Below are positions 9,971 to 20,336 of a stretch of DNA of 64,000 nucleotides, piece after piece. Below the pieces are notes generated by a model that was not told where the DNA came from, did no database searches, and worked only from the letters and a program-made list of their open reading frames with translations. The stretch is from Mesorhizobium sp. NZP2298 (GTDB lineage Bacteria > Pseudomonadota > Alphaproteobacteria > Rhizobiales > Rhizobiaceae), in the NCBI RefSeq assembly GCF_013170825.1, contig NZ_CP033365.1:7018001-7082000 (forward strand), written 5' to 3'. Made by a program: the position numbers and the translations under genes. Numbering within the stretch: position 1 is the first letter of the stretch; every line of letters starts with the position of its first letter.

Positions 9971-9999
9971 TTGACTAGCCCCAGCCTAGGGCTTATCTC
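9971..9999 (+). promoter_or_regulatory. Sigma-70-type promoter of groESL
   Basis: TTGACT at 9971-9976 and TATCTC at 9994-9999 are separated by 17 bases, and the CIRCE operator begins ten bases further on. This is the usual arrangement of alphaproteobacterial groESL promoters controlled by HrcA. Confidence 0.65.
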
Positions 10000-10008
10000 G
10001 TCGCATTG

Positions 10009-10035
10009 TTAGCGCTCGCCCTTGGTGAGTGCTAA
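10009..10035 (+). promoter_or_regulatory. CIRCE operator (HrcA-binding inverted repeat)
   Basis: TTAGCGCTC, nine spacer bases, then GAGTGCTAA. The consensus is TTAGCACTC-N9-GAGTGCTAA, so the left arm has one mismatch (G for A). HrcA binds CIRCE to repress groESL until heat shock. Its presence says this island-borne chaperonin copy is under heat-shock repression rather than purely symbiotic NifA control. Confidence 0.9.
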
Positions 10036-10117
10036 CCGCAGGCCGGCATAGCCGAGCTTTGTAAGTTATCCGGCGTCGCCGGACGCTTTTCTCACCGTTC
10101 TCATCGAGGAAGAAAAA

Positions 10118-12138
<2,021 letters not shown>

Positions 12139-12167
12139 TCTAGCCTCTATCAGCTTTCAAATACCGA

Positions 12168-12198
12168 GAGGGCGGCAGCGACGCCGCCCCCTTTTTTT
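12168..12198 (+). terminator. Rho-independent terminator after groEL
   Basis: GGGCGGC and GCCGCCC form a seven-base stem around the loop AGCGAC, followed by CC and seven T residues. It lies about 30 bases after the groEL stop. Confidence 0.92.
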
Positions 12199-12242
12199 GG
12201 GACGGAGCCGGTCGGAAAAGGTTTGGGCTCGCGTGATATTGT

Positions 12243-12381
12243 AGTGCGCGCGCCTACACGGCCACACTACATCGTCGCAGTGGAGCTTTCGGGTGGCGAA
12301 CTGAACAAACATGGCTTTGTGCGCGACTATCAAGACTTAGCAGCGCTCAAGCCACTACATCGATGGCACGTTCGACCATGG
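12243..12381 (+). pseudogene. Decayed queD fragment
   Basis: This stretch copies the middle of the intact queD at about 24040-24178. Both share GTGGAGCTTTC, GGTGGCGAACTG and GGCTTTGTGCGCGACTA, but the copy has point changes, a lost base in CCACACTACATC (CCACAACTACATC in queD) and an extra base in CAAGCCACTAC. It lacks the start, the zinc histidine near the N-terminus and the C-terminal half, so it cannot encode QueD. Confidence 0.85.
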
Positions 12382-12640
12382 CGGTCGGTTTTCGATATGC
12401 CTGATATGAGCGGCCGTGGAAGCCGCTCAAAGAATGATACCGCAGTGCTGTTGCCAACGTCGGCGATTTCGATGATCGACTCCGCCTATGCCAGCTCTTC
12501 ACGAGCTCTATCCGCGCTTGCCTGTTATGGAGCGAAAGCCTTAGCGCGACTCGTGATTGAGGCTGTCATTGCTATGGGCTAATCAGTCGGGAAGCTGCGC
12601 TTGCAATGACGGAGGGCCGGAACGATCTCGTCCGATCATC

Positions 12641-12656
12641 TGGCACAAGGTGTGCT
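12641..12656 (+). promoter_or_regulatory. Candidate sigma-54 (-24/-12) promoter
   Basis: TGGCACAAGGTGTGCT places GG and GC ten bases apart, as RpoN promoters require; the consensus is TGGCAC-N5-TTGC, so one base of the -12 element differs. It lies 33 bases before the ATG of the aldehyde dehydrogenase. I did not find a clear NifA upstream site (TGT-N10-ACA), so control by NifA is only a possibility. Confidence 0.45.
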
Positions 12657-12688
12657 TATTAGTACGTTGCGAAGCTAGTAACTTAACC

Positions 12689-14182
12689 ATGAAGGGGGAC
12701 GACGGTTTGACCGTGACACAGTCGCTGACGAGACGTCTCAAAAATCCCGAGCTATTTGACGATCTGGCCGGTGTGCCTGGTCGGAAGGCGGAGCAATCCA
12801 CGAGGCGTTTTTCGGTGTTCAATCCCTCAACGGGCGAGCTGTTGGCTGAGCTTCCAGATATGGATGTCCGGGACGTTTCCAAGGCAATCGATAAGGCTGA
12901 AGCTGCGCAGGAACATTGGGCGGCGCTCACCGCGCGCGAGCGCTCCGACATCTTATGGGAATGGCACCAACTGATCCTCGACCACAGCGAGGATCTTGCA
13001 GCCATTTTGACGGCTGAAATGGGTAAGCCGCTTGCAGAGGCGAAGTCTGAAATCGCCCATGCCGCAGCCTACCTCCAATGGTATGCCGAGGAGGCCAATC
13101 GCATCTATGGCGAGACGATTTCGCCGCCTTCTAACGACAGGCGTATGCTGGTAATCAAACAGCCGATCGGTGTTGTCGGCGCCATTACTCCTTGGAATTT
13201 TCCCGCCTCGATGGTGGCTCGCAAGATTTCGCCTGCGCTTGCCGCCGGCTGCGCGATTGTTCTGAAACCCGCGGAGCAAACACCGCTTGTCGCGGGTGCT
13301 ATGTTCACGCTTGCCCGGATGGCAGGTTTTCCCGATGGCGTTCTAAACTTGATCTACGCATCGGAAGGCGATGCGGTTGGGCGTGAACTTTGCTCGAACC
13401 CGAAGGTCCGCAAGATCAGCTTCACTGGGTCGACCGAGGTCGGGCGGCTGCTCATGAGGGAGTGTTCGGATCAGATCAAAAGAACCAGCTTCGAACTTGG
13501 TGGTAACGCTCCTTTCATTGTTTTTGATGATGCAGACGTCGACGCTGCCGTCGATGGTGCGCTACAGGCAAAGTTTCGGAATGCAGGCCAGACCTGCGTT
13601 TCAGCCAATCGGCTTTACGTACAGTCCAGCGTGTATAATGAATTCTGCGACAAATTCACCAACCGCGTCAGTGCATTGCGCGTCGGTGACGGTTTCGAGC
13701 CAGAAGTTGCGATCGGTCCCCTGATCGATAAGTGCGCGCTTGCAAAGATTGAAGATCATATTCGCGATGCTGTGCGGCAGGGTGGGAAGATCCGTTGCGG
13801 TGGCAACCGTATCGGCGAATCGGGAACCTTCTTCGAGCCCACGGTGATCACCGACGTCGAAAGGACAATGCGGGTCGCTCAGGAAGAAACCTTCGGACCG
13901 CTGGCTCCCATAATCCGCTTCAACGATCCCGACCAGGTGGTGCGCGAGGCGAATGACACGATTTACGGTCTTGCAGCCTACTTCTACGCTTCCAATCTAA
14001 AGCGCGTATGGCGCGTGGCTGAAGCCCTCGAATACGGAATGGTCGGCATCAATACGGGACGCATGTCATCCGAGGCCGCACCCTTTGGCGGAATGAAGCA
14101 ATCAGGGATCGGTCGTGAGGGGTCGCGCCACGGCCTCGAGGATTATCTCGAAATGAAGTACCTGTGCATGGGTGGGCTATAA
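12689..14182 (+). CDS. Succinate-semialdehyde dehydrogenase-type aldehyde dehydrogenase
   Basis: A 497-residue NAD(P)-dependent aldehyde dehydrogenase, closest in look to GabD (oxidises succinate semialdehyde to succinate in the GABA shunt). Visible features: VVGAITPWNFPASMVARK (catalytic asparagine), VLKPAEQTPL, FTGSTEVGRLL, FELGGNAPFIVF with the general-base glutamate, NAGQTCVSANR with the nucleophilic cysteine, and EETFGPLAPI. The C-terminal EAAPFGGMKQSGIGREG fits SSADH. I chose ATG 12689; the frame runs open to 12557, and TTG 12707 or GTG 12713 are alternatives. The gene stands alone between decayed fragments, with a possible sigma-54 promoter before it. Confidence 0.85.
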   Translation: MKGDDGLTVTQSLTRRLKNPELFDDLAGVPGRKAEQSTRRFSVFNPSTGELLAELPDMDVRDVSKAIDKAEAAQEHWAALTARERSDILWEWHQLILDHSEDLAAILTAEMGKPLAEAKSEIAHAAAYLQWYAEEANRIYGETISPPSNDRRMLVIKQPIGVVGAITPWNFPASMVARKISPALAAGCAIVLKPAEQTPLVAGAMFTLARMAGFPDGVLNLIYASEGDAVGRELCSNPKVRKISFTGSTEVGRLLMRECSDQIKRTSFELGGNAPFIVFDDADVDAAVDGALQAKFRNAGQTCVSANRLYVQSSVYNEFCDKFTNRVSALRVGDGFEPEVAIGPLIDKCALAKIEDHIRDAVRQGGKIRCGGNRIGESGTFFEPTVITDVERTMRVAQEETFGPLAPIIRFNDPDQVVREANDTIYGLAAYFYASNLKRVWRVAEALEYGMVGINTGRMSSEAAPFGGMKQSGIGREGSRHGLEDYLEMKYLCMGGL

Positions 14183-14251
14183 TCCCACAGCATCCGCGTC
14201 CCATTGACTTCGCCCTGATAATCCGCCGCGGCCATCGATGGAATGGTGGCC

Positions 14252-14440
14252 TTCGATCAAGGCCCAGCGTAAAACCTTGATGCTGTCATCCTTTGCCTTC
14301 GGCCGCGTTCACCGATCCCTGATTGACACGTGCTTGCCATGTACCGCTTCAATCCGCCGGGAGTGGTTTTTCCTGTCTCGGCCGCGACAGATCAGGGTGC
14401 TGGTGCGCAAAATCTCCGTCCATCCGACAGCCGGCGAGCC
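14252..14440 (+). pseudogene. Mosaic of decayed Fic and thiC fragments
   Basis: The first 135 bases match the broken Fic gene at 22316-22490 (shared TTCGATCAAGGCCCAGCG, CCTTCGG, CCGCTTCAAT, GTCTCGGCCGCGA) with two internal deletions that remove the HPFEDGNGR motif. At about 14388 the match switches to thiC (25646-25700): CAGATCAGGGTG, AAATCTCCGTCCATCC and GCCGGCGAGCC are shared. After the thiC piece a short TGGTCGAATGG again matches Fic at 22560. It encodes no intact protein. Confidence 0.8.
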
Positions 14441-14489
14441 TTCGATCACAGTTCTACCGTCTGGTCGAATGGCGGCATCTTCTGAAGCC

Positions 14490-15173
14490 TTATTGCAGCC
14501 CTAGCTTCCTCTTCAGTTCCGCGTTCTCTGTGCGTAGGCGTTCCGCGAGCAGGCTCTTCAATCGCTTGTTTTCTTTCTCGAGGGCGACCAGGTCCTTCAG
14601 ATCGTCGCCATCAGATCTAGGCGCCGCGGCCTTCTTCCAGTGATAATAGGTCTGTTCCGATATACCCGCCTGCTTTACGGCGCTCTTGAGAGTGGTGCCG
14701 CCGCTGATCGACGTCTCGACCTGAGCGAGCATTTGGGCGCGCTCTTTTCCGGAGTAGACCTTCCGGGCGCTCCGCACGGCCGCTGCTGTTGCTGTTGCTT
14801 CCGCCGGGGACGCCGTATTGGCGCCATTCTTGCGACCAGGCTCAGTCTTGGCCTTCCGCGAAGGTTGGGTTTTCTTCTTCGTTTCAGGCGTCCTTCCTTT
14901 GGGAGCGTGTTCGGTTGCAGCTTCTACTGATTCAGCGTCTAGGGGATTTGCCATGAGATACTCCGCTTGCGGTTTGTGCGCGTGTTCAGCATCAAGGGCT
15001 ATGACATTAGAGTCAATCAGCCGACGATTTGGCAGATCCATATCTTTGAGCTCCCTTGTTGTGTCGGCTATAGCCGCGGAGAGATCGACATCGCTCCAGA
15101 TGGAATGGCCCCGTTTTTGATAATTGCGCTTTTGTTTGACCTCCACAGTGAACGGTCGGGTCTGCCGCCTCAT
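14490..15173 (-). CDS. SyrB-like putative transcriptional regulator
   Basis: A 227-residue protein. The middle is rich in Lys, Ala, Thr and Pro (a flexible segment, about residues 85-130). It is followed by a transposase-derived helix-turn-helix: KVYSGKERAQMLAQVET, then TTLKSAVKQAGISEQTYYHW. The C-terminus is a short coiled coil (LEKENKRLKSLLAERL). This domain order matches SyrB/SyrB2 of Sinorhizobium meliloti, which represses syrM and so affects nod and exopolysaccharide genes. Many SyrB-like genes are relics or by-products of IS3-type orfA, so a mobile-element origin is the main alternative. No matching orfB lies next to it. Confidence 0.65.
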   Translation of the reverse strand: MRRQTRPFTVEVKQKRNYQKRGHSIWSDVDLSAAIADTTRELKDMDLPNRRLIDSNVIALDAEHAHKPQAEYLMANPLDAESVEAATEHAPKGRTPETKKKTQPSRKAKTEPGRKNGANTASPAEATATAAAVRSARKVYSGKERAQMLAQVETSISGGTTLKSAVKQAGISEQTYYHWKKAAAPRSDGDDLKDLVALEKENKRLKSLLAERLRTENAELKRKLGLQ

Positions 15174-15744
15174 AGTTTCTTCCTTGTTAGAACGAATTGC
15201 ACAGGAGGTCGCGGCTGACGATGACTGAACAACTGGCGCTTCCTCTGTTGCGCCGAGCTATATGGATGAGATAGTCCGAGAGCAAGCGGCACTTGCGGTG
15301 TGCATTGACAAATGCTCGGGCCACGTCGCTGGCTGACCGCAGCTTTGTTTTCATATCGATGCGTTTGCAGAGCTGGAACAGCGGCTCGCGCGTCGCAACG
15401 CCATCGAGCACGTTTTGAAGGGGTGGATCTGAAGGCATCCGGTTTCTGCTGGGCGCACGCCAGCGGCTCGCGGAATATTATCCGCGATGGCTCGATCAGG
15501 TGGTTGCGAGCTTGTCAGCGAATCTAAAGCGGGGGTAGGGGGTACATGGAACGACACATCACGACACAGTCGGCTAGTCGGTGCGTCTGATCGACGGGGC
15601 CGGCAAGGCGGGTCATGCTGTCGTGACGCAAGTGGGCGTCGACGGGTCAGGTTTTCATTTAGCGTTTCAATTGAATTCGGAAATGAAAGTCCCCTAGCTT
15701 TCCAGTTGGATAGGCCTCGCCGGAAGTCATGATCGTCTCGTCCC
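15174..15744. other. Interval without recognisable gene
   Basis: About 570 bases between the SyrB-like gene and the cytochrome peroxidase terminator. Minus-strand frames of 83 and 135 codons exist here, but they have no ribosome binding site and no familiar motif. Probably non-coding or decayed. Confidence 0.35.
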
Positions 15745-15782
15745 AGTGAAGGTCGCAATCATTCGTGATTGCGACCTTCACT
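15745..15782 (-). terminator. Perfect 17-bp hairpin with TTCG loop downstream of cytochrome peroxidase
   Basis: AGTGAAGGTCGCAATCA and TGATTGCGACCTTCACT are exact reverse complements around a four-base loop. It begins 17 bases after the stop of the minus-strand peroxidase gene. No T run follows on either strand, so it may act as an mRNA-stabilising hairpin or a rho-type stop rather than a classical terminator. Confidence 0.6.
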
Positions 15783-15798
15783 AGCCAGCTCCGGCCAA

Positions 15799-16851
15799 TC
15801 ATTGCGGGAGGATATGCAATACAGGTCGAGGCGTTGTCGGCGTTTCGGCGGGTAAGACGGGATAGGCGACCTCCGGTACTTTTCCGGTCAGCGAATTAAG
15901 GAAGGCAACGAGCAGGTCGACTTCTTTTTCCGTCAATTCTTGGCCGAGCTGGGTGGTCCCCATAATGGCGACGGCCTGTTTTAGATCCCAAACCTTGCCC
16001 GAATGAAAGTATGGCGCGGTGAGTGCTACGTTGCGCAACGGCGCCACGCGGAAAACATAGGAATCGTCGGCTTCATGGGTCACGGCAAATCGGCCTTTGT
16101 CGTTTTCCGGCAGGACATCGGTGTTGGGCTTTTCAACGAGGCCGAATGGGGAATAGCCCTCCCCACCCACGTTGATACCGCCGTGGCAGGACGAGCAGCC
16201 TTTGTCCATGAAAAGCGTCAGGCCCTGTTTCTGTTCGGAAGTCATAGCGGCGTCATCGCCGTTGAGGAAGGCATCGAAGGGCGCCGGTGTGACCAGTGTC
16301 GCCTCAAAGGCTTCGATTGCCTTGGCGACGTTTTCGAAGGTGACGCGATCGGCTTCGCCGGGGAAAGCTGAATTGAACCACTCGACATATTGCGGCATCG
16401 ACTTGAGCGTGGCGATGAGTTGACCTGGTGTGTTGGCCATTTCGACAGCGGCTTGGATCGGTGCCTTGGCCTGAACCTTCAGGTCTTCAGCACGACCATC
16501 CCAGAACTGCGCTATGTTGAAGACAGCGTTCAGTACCGTCGGCGCGTTGCGCGGTCCCTTCTGCCAACCATGGCCGATCGAGCTTTCATGATTGTCGTCG
16601 CCCCCCGTGGCCAAGTTGTGGCACGAATTGCACGACAAGACGCCTGACGCCGAGACGCGTGGATCGAAGAACATTGCCTTGCCCAGGGCTATCTTCTCCG
16701 GTGTGATCGGGTTGTTGGCGACTGTCGGCGTGATGGATGGTAGAGGCTTGAAGGTGGCCCGTGCTGTTTCTCTGAGGTATACGGGGATTGTTTGCGCAGC
16801 AAAAGCGATGGCCGGCAACGCGACAGCCACCGTAGTGAATAGGATTTTCAC
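15799..16851 (-). CDS. Di-haem cytochrome c peroxidase, periplasmic
   Basis: A 350-residue member of the bacterial di-haem cytochrome c peroxidase/MauG family, which reduces H2O2 in the periplasm with electrons from c-type cytochromes. It has a signal peptide (MKILFTTVAVALPAIAFA) and two haem c motifs, CNSCH and CSSCH. LGKAMFFDPRVSASGVLSC and RNAPTVLNAVFN, then FRVAPLRNVALTAPYFHSG, are family signatures. I prefer the GTG at 16851, preceded by AGGGAG at proper spacing, over the ATG at 16884, because it starts right at the signal peptide. A role in handling oxidative stress or microaerobic respiration is inferred. The gene stands alone. Confidence 0.9.
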   Translation of the reverse strand: MKILFTTVAVALPAIAFAAQTIPVYLRETARATFKPLPSITPTVANNPITPEKIALGKAMFFDPRVSASGVLSCNSCHNLATGGDDNHESSIGHGWQKGPRNAPTVLNAVFNIAQFWDGRAEDLKVQAKAPIQAAVEMANTPGQLIATLKSMPQYVEWFNSAFPGEADRVTFENVAKAIEAFEATLVTPAPFDAFLNGDDAAMTSEQKQGLTLFMDKGCSSCHGGINVGGEGYSPFGLVEKPNTDVLPENDKGRFAVTHEADDSYVFRVAPLRNVALTAPYFHSGKVWDLKQAVAIMGTTQLGQELTEKEVDLLVAFLNSLTGKVPEVAYPVLPAETPTTPRPVLHILPQ

Positions 16852-16989
16852 AAGTGATCTCCCTGCGTTTTGCACGGAAGCCATTGTTGATATGCGGTTC
16901 GTGAACGCCTTGCGCTAAAGGCGGCAATCCTCTTTGCATAAAATCGATTCTGACGCGGACCTGACATATTGTCTTCCTTCGTTGCATTG

Positions 16990-17208
16990 CGCGATATCAC
17001 CCACGATGAACGCCAGTCGGTATCTCCTGTCGCCTCTCGAGAAGCATCAAAAGTCGTGCCAACTGAGCAGAAGGAACCTCCGGGGGATTTTCTGGTCATC
17101 ATTCAATAGGTTGAAGGAATTCGCAGCAAAGCGCAGCCCTGCTCCGGTGTCGCGGATCTGACAGCCAACAGTCGGGCTGAAACAGAGAGATGTTGGTCCC
17201 TCAGCGTC
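16990..17208. other. Upstream region of the peroxidase gene, no gene seen
   Basis: The stretch between the peroxidase start and the recombinase remnant holds only short overlapping frames without supporting signals. Confidence 0.3.
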
Positions 17209-17229
17209 TTGTCCGATGGGCACCCGGCC

Positions 17230-17420
17230 TCCTGCATGGCCGGGAGGGGACCACACGGTATTAAAGCTCAAGATGAACGCCGCCGGCAAGCATCGCTAGA
17301 CAGTCCCGCAGATACTTTGACGCTGGTCCGCGAGCTGGTGCGCCTAGTGCCCGACCGCCAGATCGCGGCTCCTCAATCGCGCCGCAAGCCGACGGCGCGT
17401 TAAAGCGGCCGCGCAATCAT
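17230..17420 (+). pseudogene. Fragment of a serine-recombinase-type protein
   Basis: The plus-strand frame ending at 17403 contains ADTLTLVRELVRLVPDRQIA, and a second frame continues with LNRA. Large serine recombinases of rhizobia have the same string (VRELAxxxPDRQIARLLNRAGKxTG) just before their C-terminal region. Start, catalytic domain and end are missing and the frame is broken, so this is a remnant. Confidence 0.45.
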
Positions 17421-17670
17421 CGATGTGAGCGTGATGACGGCGCTGCACTGTGTCGTCGAATTGTGGCCACTGGAGCAATCCTCGTAAAGCGAGCCAAGGT
17501 TCTTGATCTAAACGGCGGCGGCCGCCATATTAGCGTAGCGCCTCTCACACGTTCGAGAGTGATCGCATTTTTGGATGCCGCCGGCTCGGGCTGTTTCGGC
17601 ATCCTATTTCAACATCGGCCGCCGCTTGTTTCGAGTTATCGAATGGCCGTTCTCTGCATTTGGAGGCAAA

Positions 17671-17931
17671 ATGACCGCAACGCCTTTCGCGCTGCCCGAG
17701 GCAGTGCTTACCGCAATCTCAAACGGAAAACCCGTAATCCAGGCATGTCGGGAACATCTTGGCTATTCGACCGAGGACGTTGCCGTGACCAGCGGTCTGA
17801 CGGTCGAGGAGGTCGGGCTGATCGAATCTGGCCATTGTTTCGACAAGGGCTATCGCGATCGGATCGCTCGGGCGCTTGGCTTGGCTGAGAGTATCTTCGA
17901 TGAAATCTGGGGTATCCCGAACGCTGCCTGA
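17671..17931 (+). CDS. Small helix-turn-helix (XRE-like) protein
   Basis: An 86-residue protein starting at an ATG with an exact TGGAGG site seven bases upstream. Residues 24-75 read as a compact helical domain: ACREHLGYSTEDVAVTSGL, TVEEVGLIESGHCFDKGYRD, then RIARALGLAE, the usual XRE pattern of recognition helix plus E-x-G turn. It ends in SIFDEIWGIPNAA. The frame is open upstream to 17575 but without a ribosome binding site. Likely a DNA-binding regulator; target unknown. It is isolated in accessory DNA. Confidence 0.55.
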   Translation: MTATPFALPEAVLTAISNGKPVIQACREHLGYSTEDVAVTSGLTVEEVGLIESGHCFDKGYRDRIARALGLAESIFDEIWGIPNAA

Positions 17932-18257
17932 CGTCGGCCTCTGAAGATTACCCGCCGCCTGCCAGGTCGGATCAAAACCTTTACGGCGGCGGGGCGGTGG
18001 CAGAATTCTTATTTCTACGGAATCGATTCGCTCTGCGGAAGATCGGCCTCATGCTGGGCGACACGGATGTAACCTTGGCCCGCACGAGAGGCAGAGAGAA
18101 CCGGCTAGCCGGTTGATGGTACGAGGGCATGTGGACAAAATATCCCTACCCGATGGTGGCGCCGAACTACGGCACAACGATCAGCGCTTGCGAAGTCGAG
18201 CGCTTAGACGAAAGATTTCGGCGAAACCACCCGAGGCCATCAGGAAGGTTCGTCACG
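17932..18257. other. Interval without recognisable gene
   Basis: About 325 bases between two small genes; nothing recognisable on either strand. Confidence 0.3.
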
Positions 18258-18431
18258 ATGAAAGCGATCCCTTGCCCGTTCTGCACAAGCTGCGAGGTTA
18301 GGCCATATGAGACGGACGAGGCGCGCGTTGTGATGAAATGCGAGGACTGCGGTGCATCGGGGCCGGTCTGCATCGACGAAGTCAACGCCGTCGAAAGCTG
18401 GAATTACCGTCCATCTGCCCAGCCCGAATAG
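18258..18431 (+). CDS. Lar-like small zinc-ribbon protein
   Basis: A 57-residue protein, MKAIPCPFCTSCEVRP..., with two CxxC pairs (CPFC and CEDC), then GASGP and a tail with VNAVESWNYRP. This is the pattern of Lar-family restriction alleviation proteins and related phage or plasmid zinc ribbons. The ATG at 18258 follows GGAAGG and starts right at the domain; the frame is open upstream to 18129 but codes for unrelated-looking sequence. Its biochemical role is unproven; relatives are carried by mobile elements. Confidence 0.6.
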   Translation: MKAIPCPFCTSCEVRPYETDEARVVMKCEDCGASGPVCIDEVNAVESWNYRPSAQPE

Positions 18432-18920
18432 GATTGTCCACGTGGCATGGCGATAGCGCTGCGCCTACGCCTAATGGCCCCGGTCCGTCACCGGCGCGCA
18501 GGAGCGTATTATCTTCGTCAGCCGGTGCCGCGTTTCTCTTCCGAGCCCCCGCCAGTCAGGCCCGGCGCATGCTGGCCTACCCCGTCAGAGTGCCAGGCCG
18601 CTCATCTCGCGCCTGCCGTACATGGCAACGAACCTTATCGCGCACCTGATCGACTGATATTGCCGATCAGCTTCCGCAACTCGAGCGGCTGTAGCAGCGC
18701 ATGCCGTTACATCGGATGCGCAAATGTCGTCTGACAATCTCGCCGGAAAACTGCCGTCTCAACAATTCGGCCAGCCTGTCGTTGCGACATCGCTCACTAG
18801 CCATACTCATAAAACCTGTTCTGGTTTGCCTCGCCTTGCCTAGCCGCCGGTCGCCTGACAGCCCACATGCCGACGCAGGTTCGGTCTGCCAGCCACCGTA
18901 GGGCATGTCACGTTGGACTG
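18432..18920. other. Interval downstream of noeJ
   Basis: About 490 bases with no confident gene. A minus-strand GTG at 18924 overlaps the noeJ stop (GTGA) and opens an 85-codon frame down to 18667, rich in Arg, Gly and Ser. Its position would allow translational coupling to noeJ, but the product resembles nothing I know, so it is not called as a gene. Confidence 0.3.
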
Positions 18921-20336
18921 TCACGTTCGACCGTATACGTCCTCAAGCCGCACGATGTCATCTTCGCCGAGATACTCGCCGCTTTGGACCTCGATCATCA
19001 CCAGTCCGATATTGCCGGGGTTTTCGAGCCGGTGTTTGTGGCCGCAAGGGATATAGGTGGATTGATTAGTGGTCAGGAGTAGCTCCTGGTCGCCGTTGAC
19101 TATTTTCGCAGTGCCGCTGACCACGACCCAGTGCTCGGAGCGGTGATGGTGCATCTGCAGGCTCAAGCGTCCGCCCGGCTTCACCTCGATGCGCTTGATC
19201 TTGAAGCGCTCGCTTTCCTCCAGAACCGTGTAGGTGCCCCAGGGCCGGTGCACGGTACTGTGAAGCAAGTGCGCTTCATGTCCCGCAGCCTTGAGGCCCT
19301 CGAAGAGTTTCTTGACGTCCTGGACGCGATCGCGGGATGCAACAAGCAATGCATCGGGGGAATCCACGATCACCAGGTCGCTGATGCCGACGGTGCCGAT
19401 GACGCGTTTGTCCGAGCTTATGTAACTGCCCACGGTGTCGACCACATGGACATCGCCGCGAATCCTGTTGCCGCTCCCGTCAGCGGCGACCAGTTCGGCC
19501 ATTGCGTTCCAAGATCCAATGTCGTTCCACCCCATTTCGCAGGGAACGACAGCGAGATTGTGGGTTTTTTCCATCACCGCATGGTCGAGTGAAATACGCG
19601 GCGCCATGGCGAAGTGCTCAGATGAGAGTTCGACGCTGGCAACATGTTCGCCGTGGCTGACGCGAGCGTTATCATAGCTATCGAGAACGGCATCGATCAC
19701 CTGCGGGCAATGCGCAGCCATTTCGTCGAGCATGACCTGCGCCTTGAAGCAGAAGATGCCGGCGTTCCAGAAGAAACGTTTGGACGCGACATAAGATTTG
19801 GCAGTCTCGGCGTTCGGTTTCTCGACGAACCGGACAACTTTCTCACCGTCGGCCTCGATGTAGCCGAATGCGGTGTCTGGCCTATCCGGGGTTATGCCCA
19901 AGGTTGCGATACGCCCCTGCTGCGCCTGTTCGATTGCCCGGTTCATGGCGGTTTGAAATGCGGGCAGATCACCAATCATATGGTCGGCGGGAAAGACACA
20001 CAGAACAGCATCGGGACCCTGTGTTGCCTTGGCATGGACGGTTGCCGCAGCGACGGCGGCGGCGGTATCCCGACCCTCAGGCTCAAGCAGAAAGGTGCGT
20101 GGCAAAACAACGGAATCCAGCTCGTCGAAAACGTCTTTCGTAAGGAAGAGGTGCCCCGTAGACGTCACGGTAACAAGCTCCACGACATGCTGCATCGAAG
20201 CGGCGCGCAACACGGTGTGTTGGATGAGCGAAAGTCCATCCGCCACCTTGAGGAAAGGTTTGGGGTGCGATTGCCTTGAGGCGGGCCAGAGCCGCGAACC
20301 AGCTCCACCGCTGATGATGACCGGAACCACTTTCAT
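18921..20336 (-). CDS. noeJ: Mannose-1-phosphate guanylyltransferase / mannose-6-phosphate isomerase
   Basis: A 471-residue bifunctional type II GMP-PMI. The N-terminal nucleotidyltransferase starts VVPVIISGGAGSRLWPASR and continues HPKPFLKVADGLSLIQHT; VFPADHMIGD and FVEKPNAETA are further motifs. The C-terminal cupin isomerase domain has RPWGTYTVLEESERFKIK, LSLQMHHHRSEHWVVVSGTA and CGHKHRLEN. It makes GDP-mannose from mannose-1-phosphate. The ATG at 20336 overlaps the noeK TGA by one base (TGATG); a TTG one codon earlier is possible. In rhizobia noeJ and noeK feed GDP-fucose synthesis for Nod factor fucosylation, and the nod box upstream supports that role here. Confidence 0.88.
   Translation of the reverse strand: MKVVPVIISGGAGSRLWPASRQSHPKPFLKVADGLSLIQHTVLRAASMQHVVELVTVTSTGHLFLTKDVFDELDSVVLPRTFLLEPEGRDTAAAVAAATVHAKATQGPDAVLCVFPADHMIGDLPAFQTAMNRAIEQAQQGRIATLGITPDRPDTAFGYIEADGEKVVRFVEKPNAETAKSYVASKRFFWNAGIFCFKAQVMLDEMAAHCPQVIDAVLDSYDNARVSHGEHVASVELSSEHFAMAPRISLDHAVMEKTHNLAVVPCEMGWNDIGSWNAMAELVAADGSGNRIRGDVHVVDTVGSYISSDKRVIGTVGISDLVIVDSPDALLVASRDRVQDVKKLFEGLKAAGHEAHLLHSTVHRPWGTYTVLEESERFKIKRIEVKPGGRLSLQMHHHRSEHWVVVSGTAKIVNGDQELLLTTNQSTYIPCGHKHRLENPGNIGLVMIEVQSGEYLGEDDIVRLEDVYGRT

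Noticed and set aside
18667..18924. An 85-codon frame starting with a GTG that overlaps the noeJ stop
   Set aside because: The position would allow coupling, but the product is low in complexity and unlike any nod-related protein; no conservation can be judged here.
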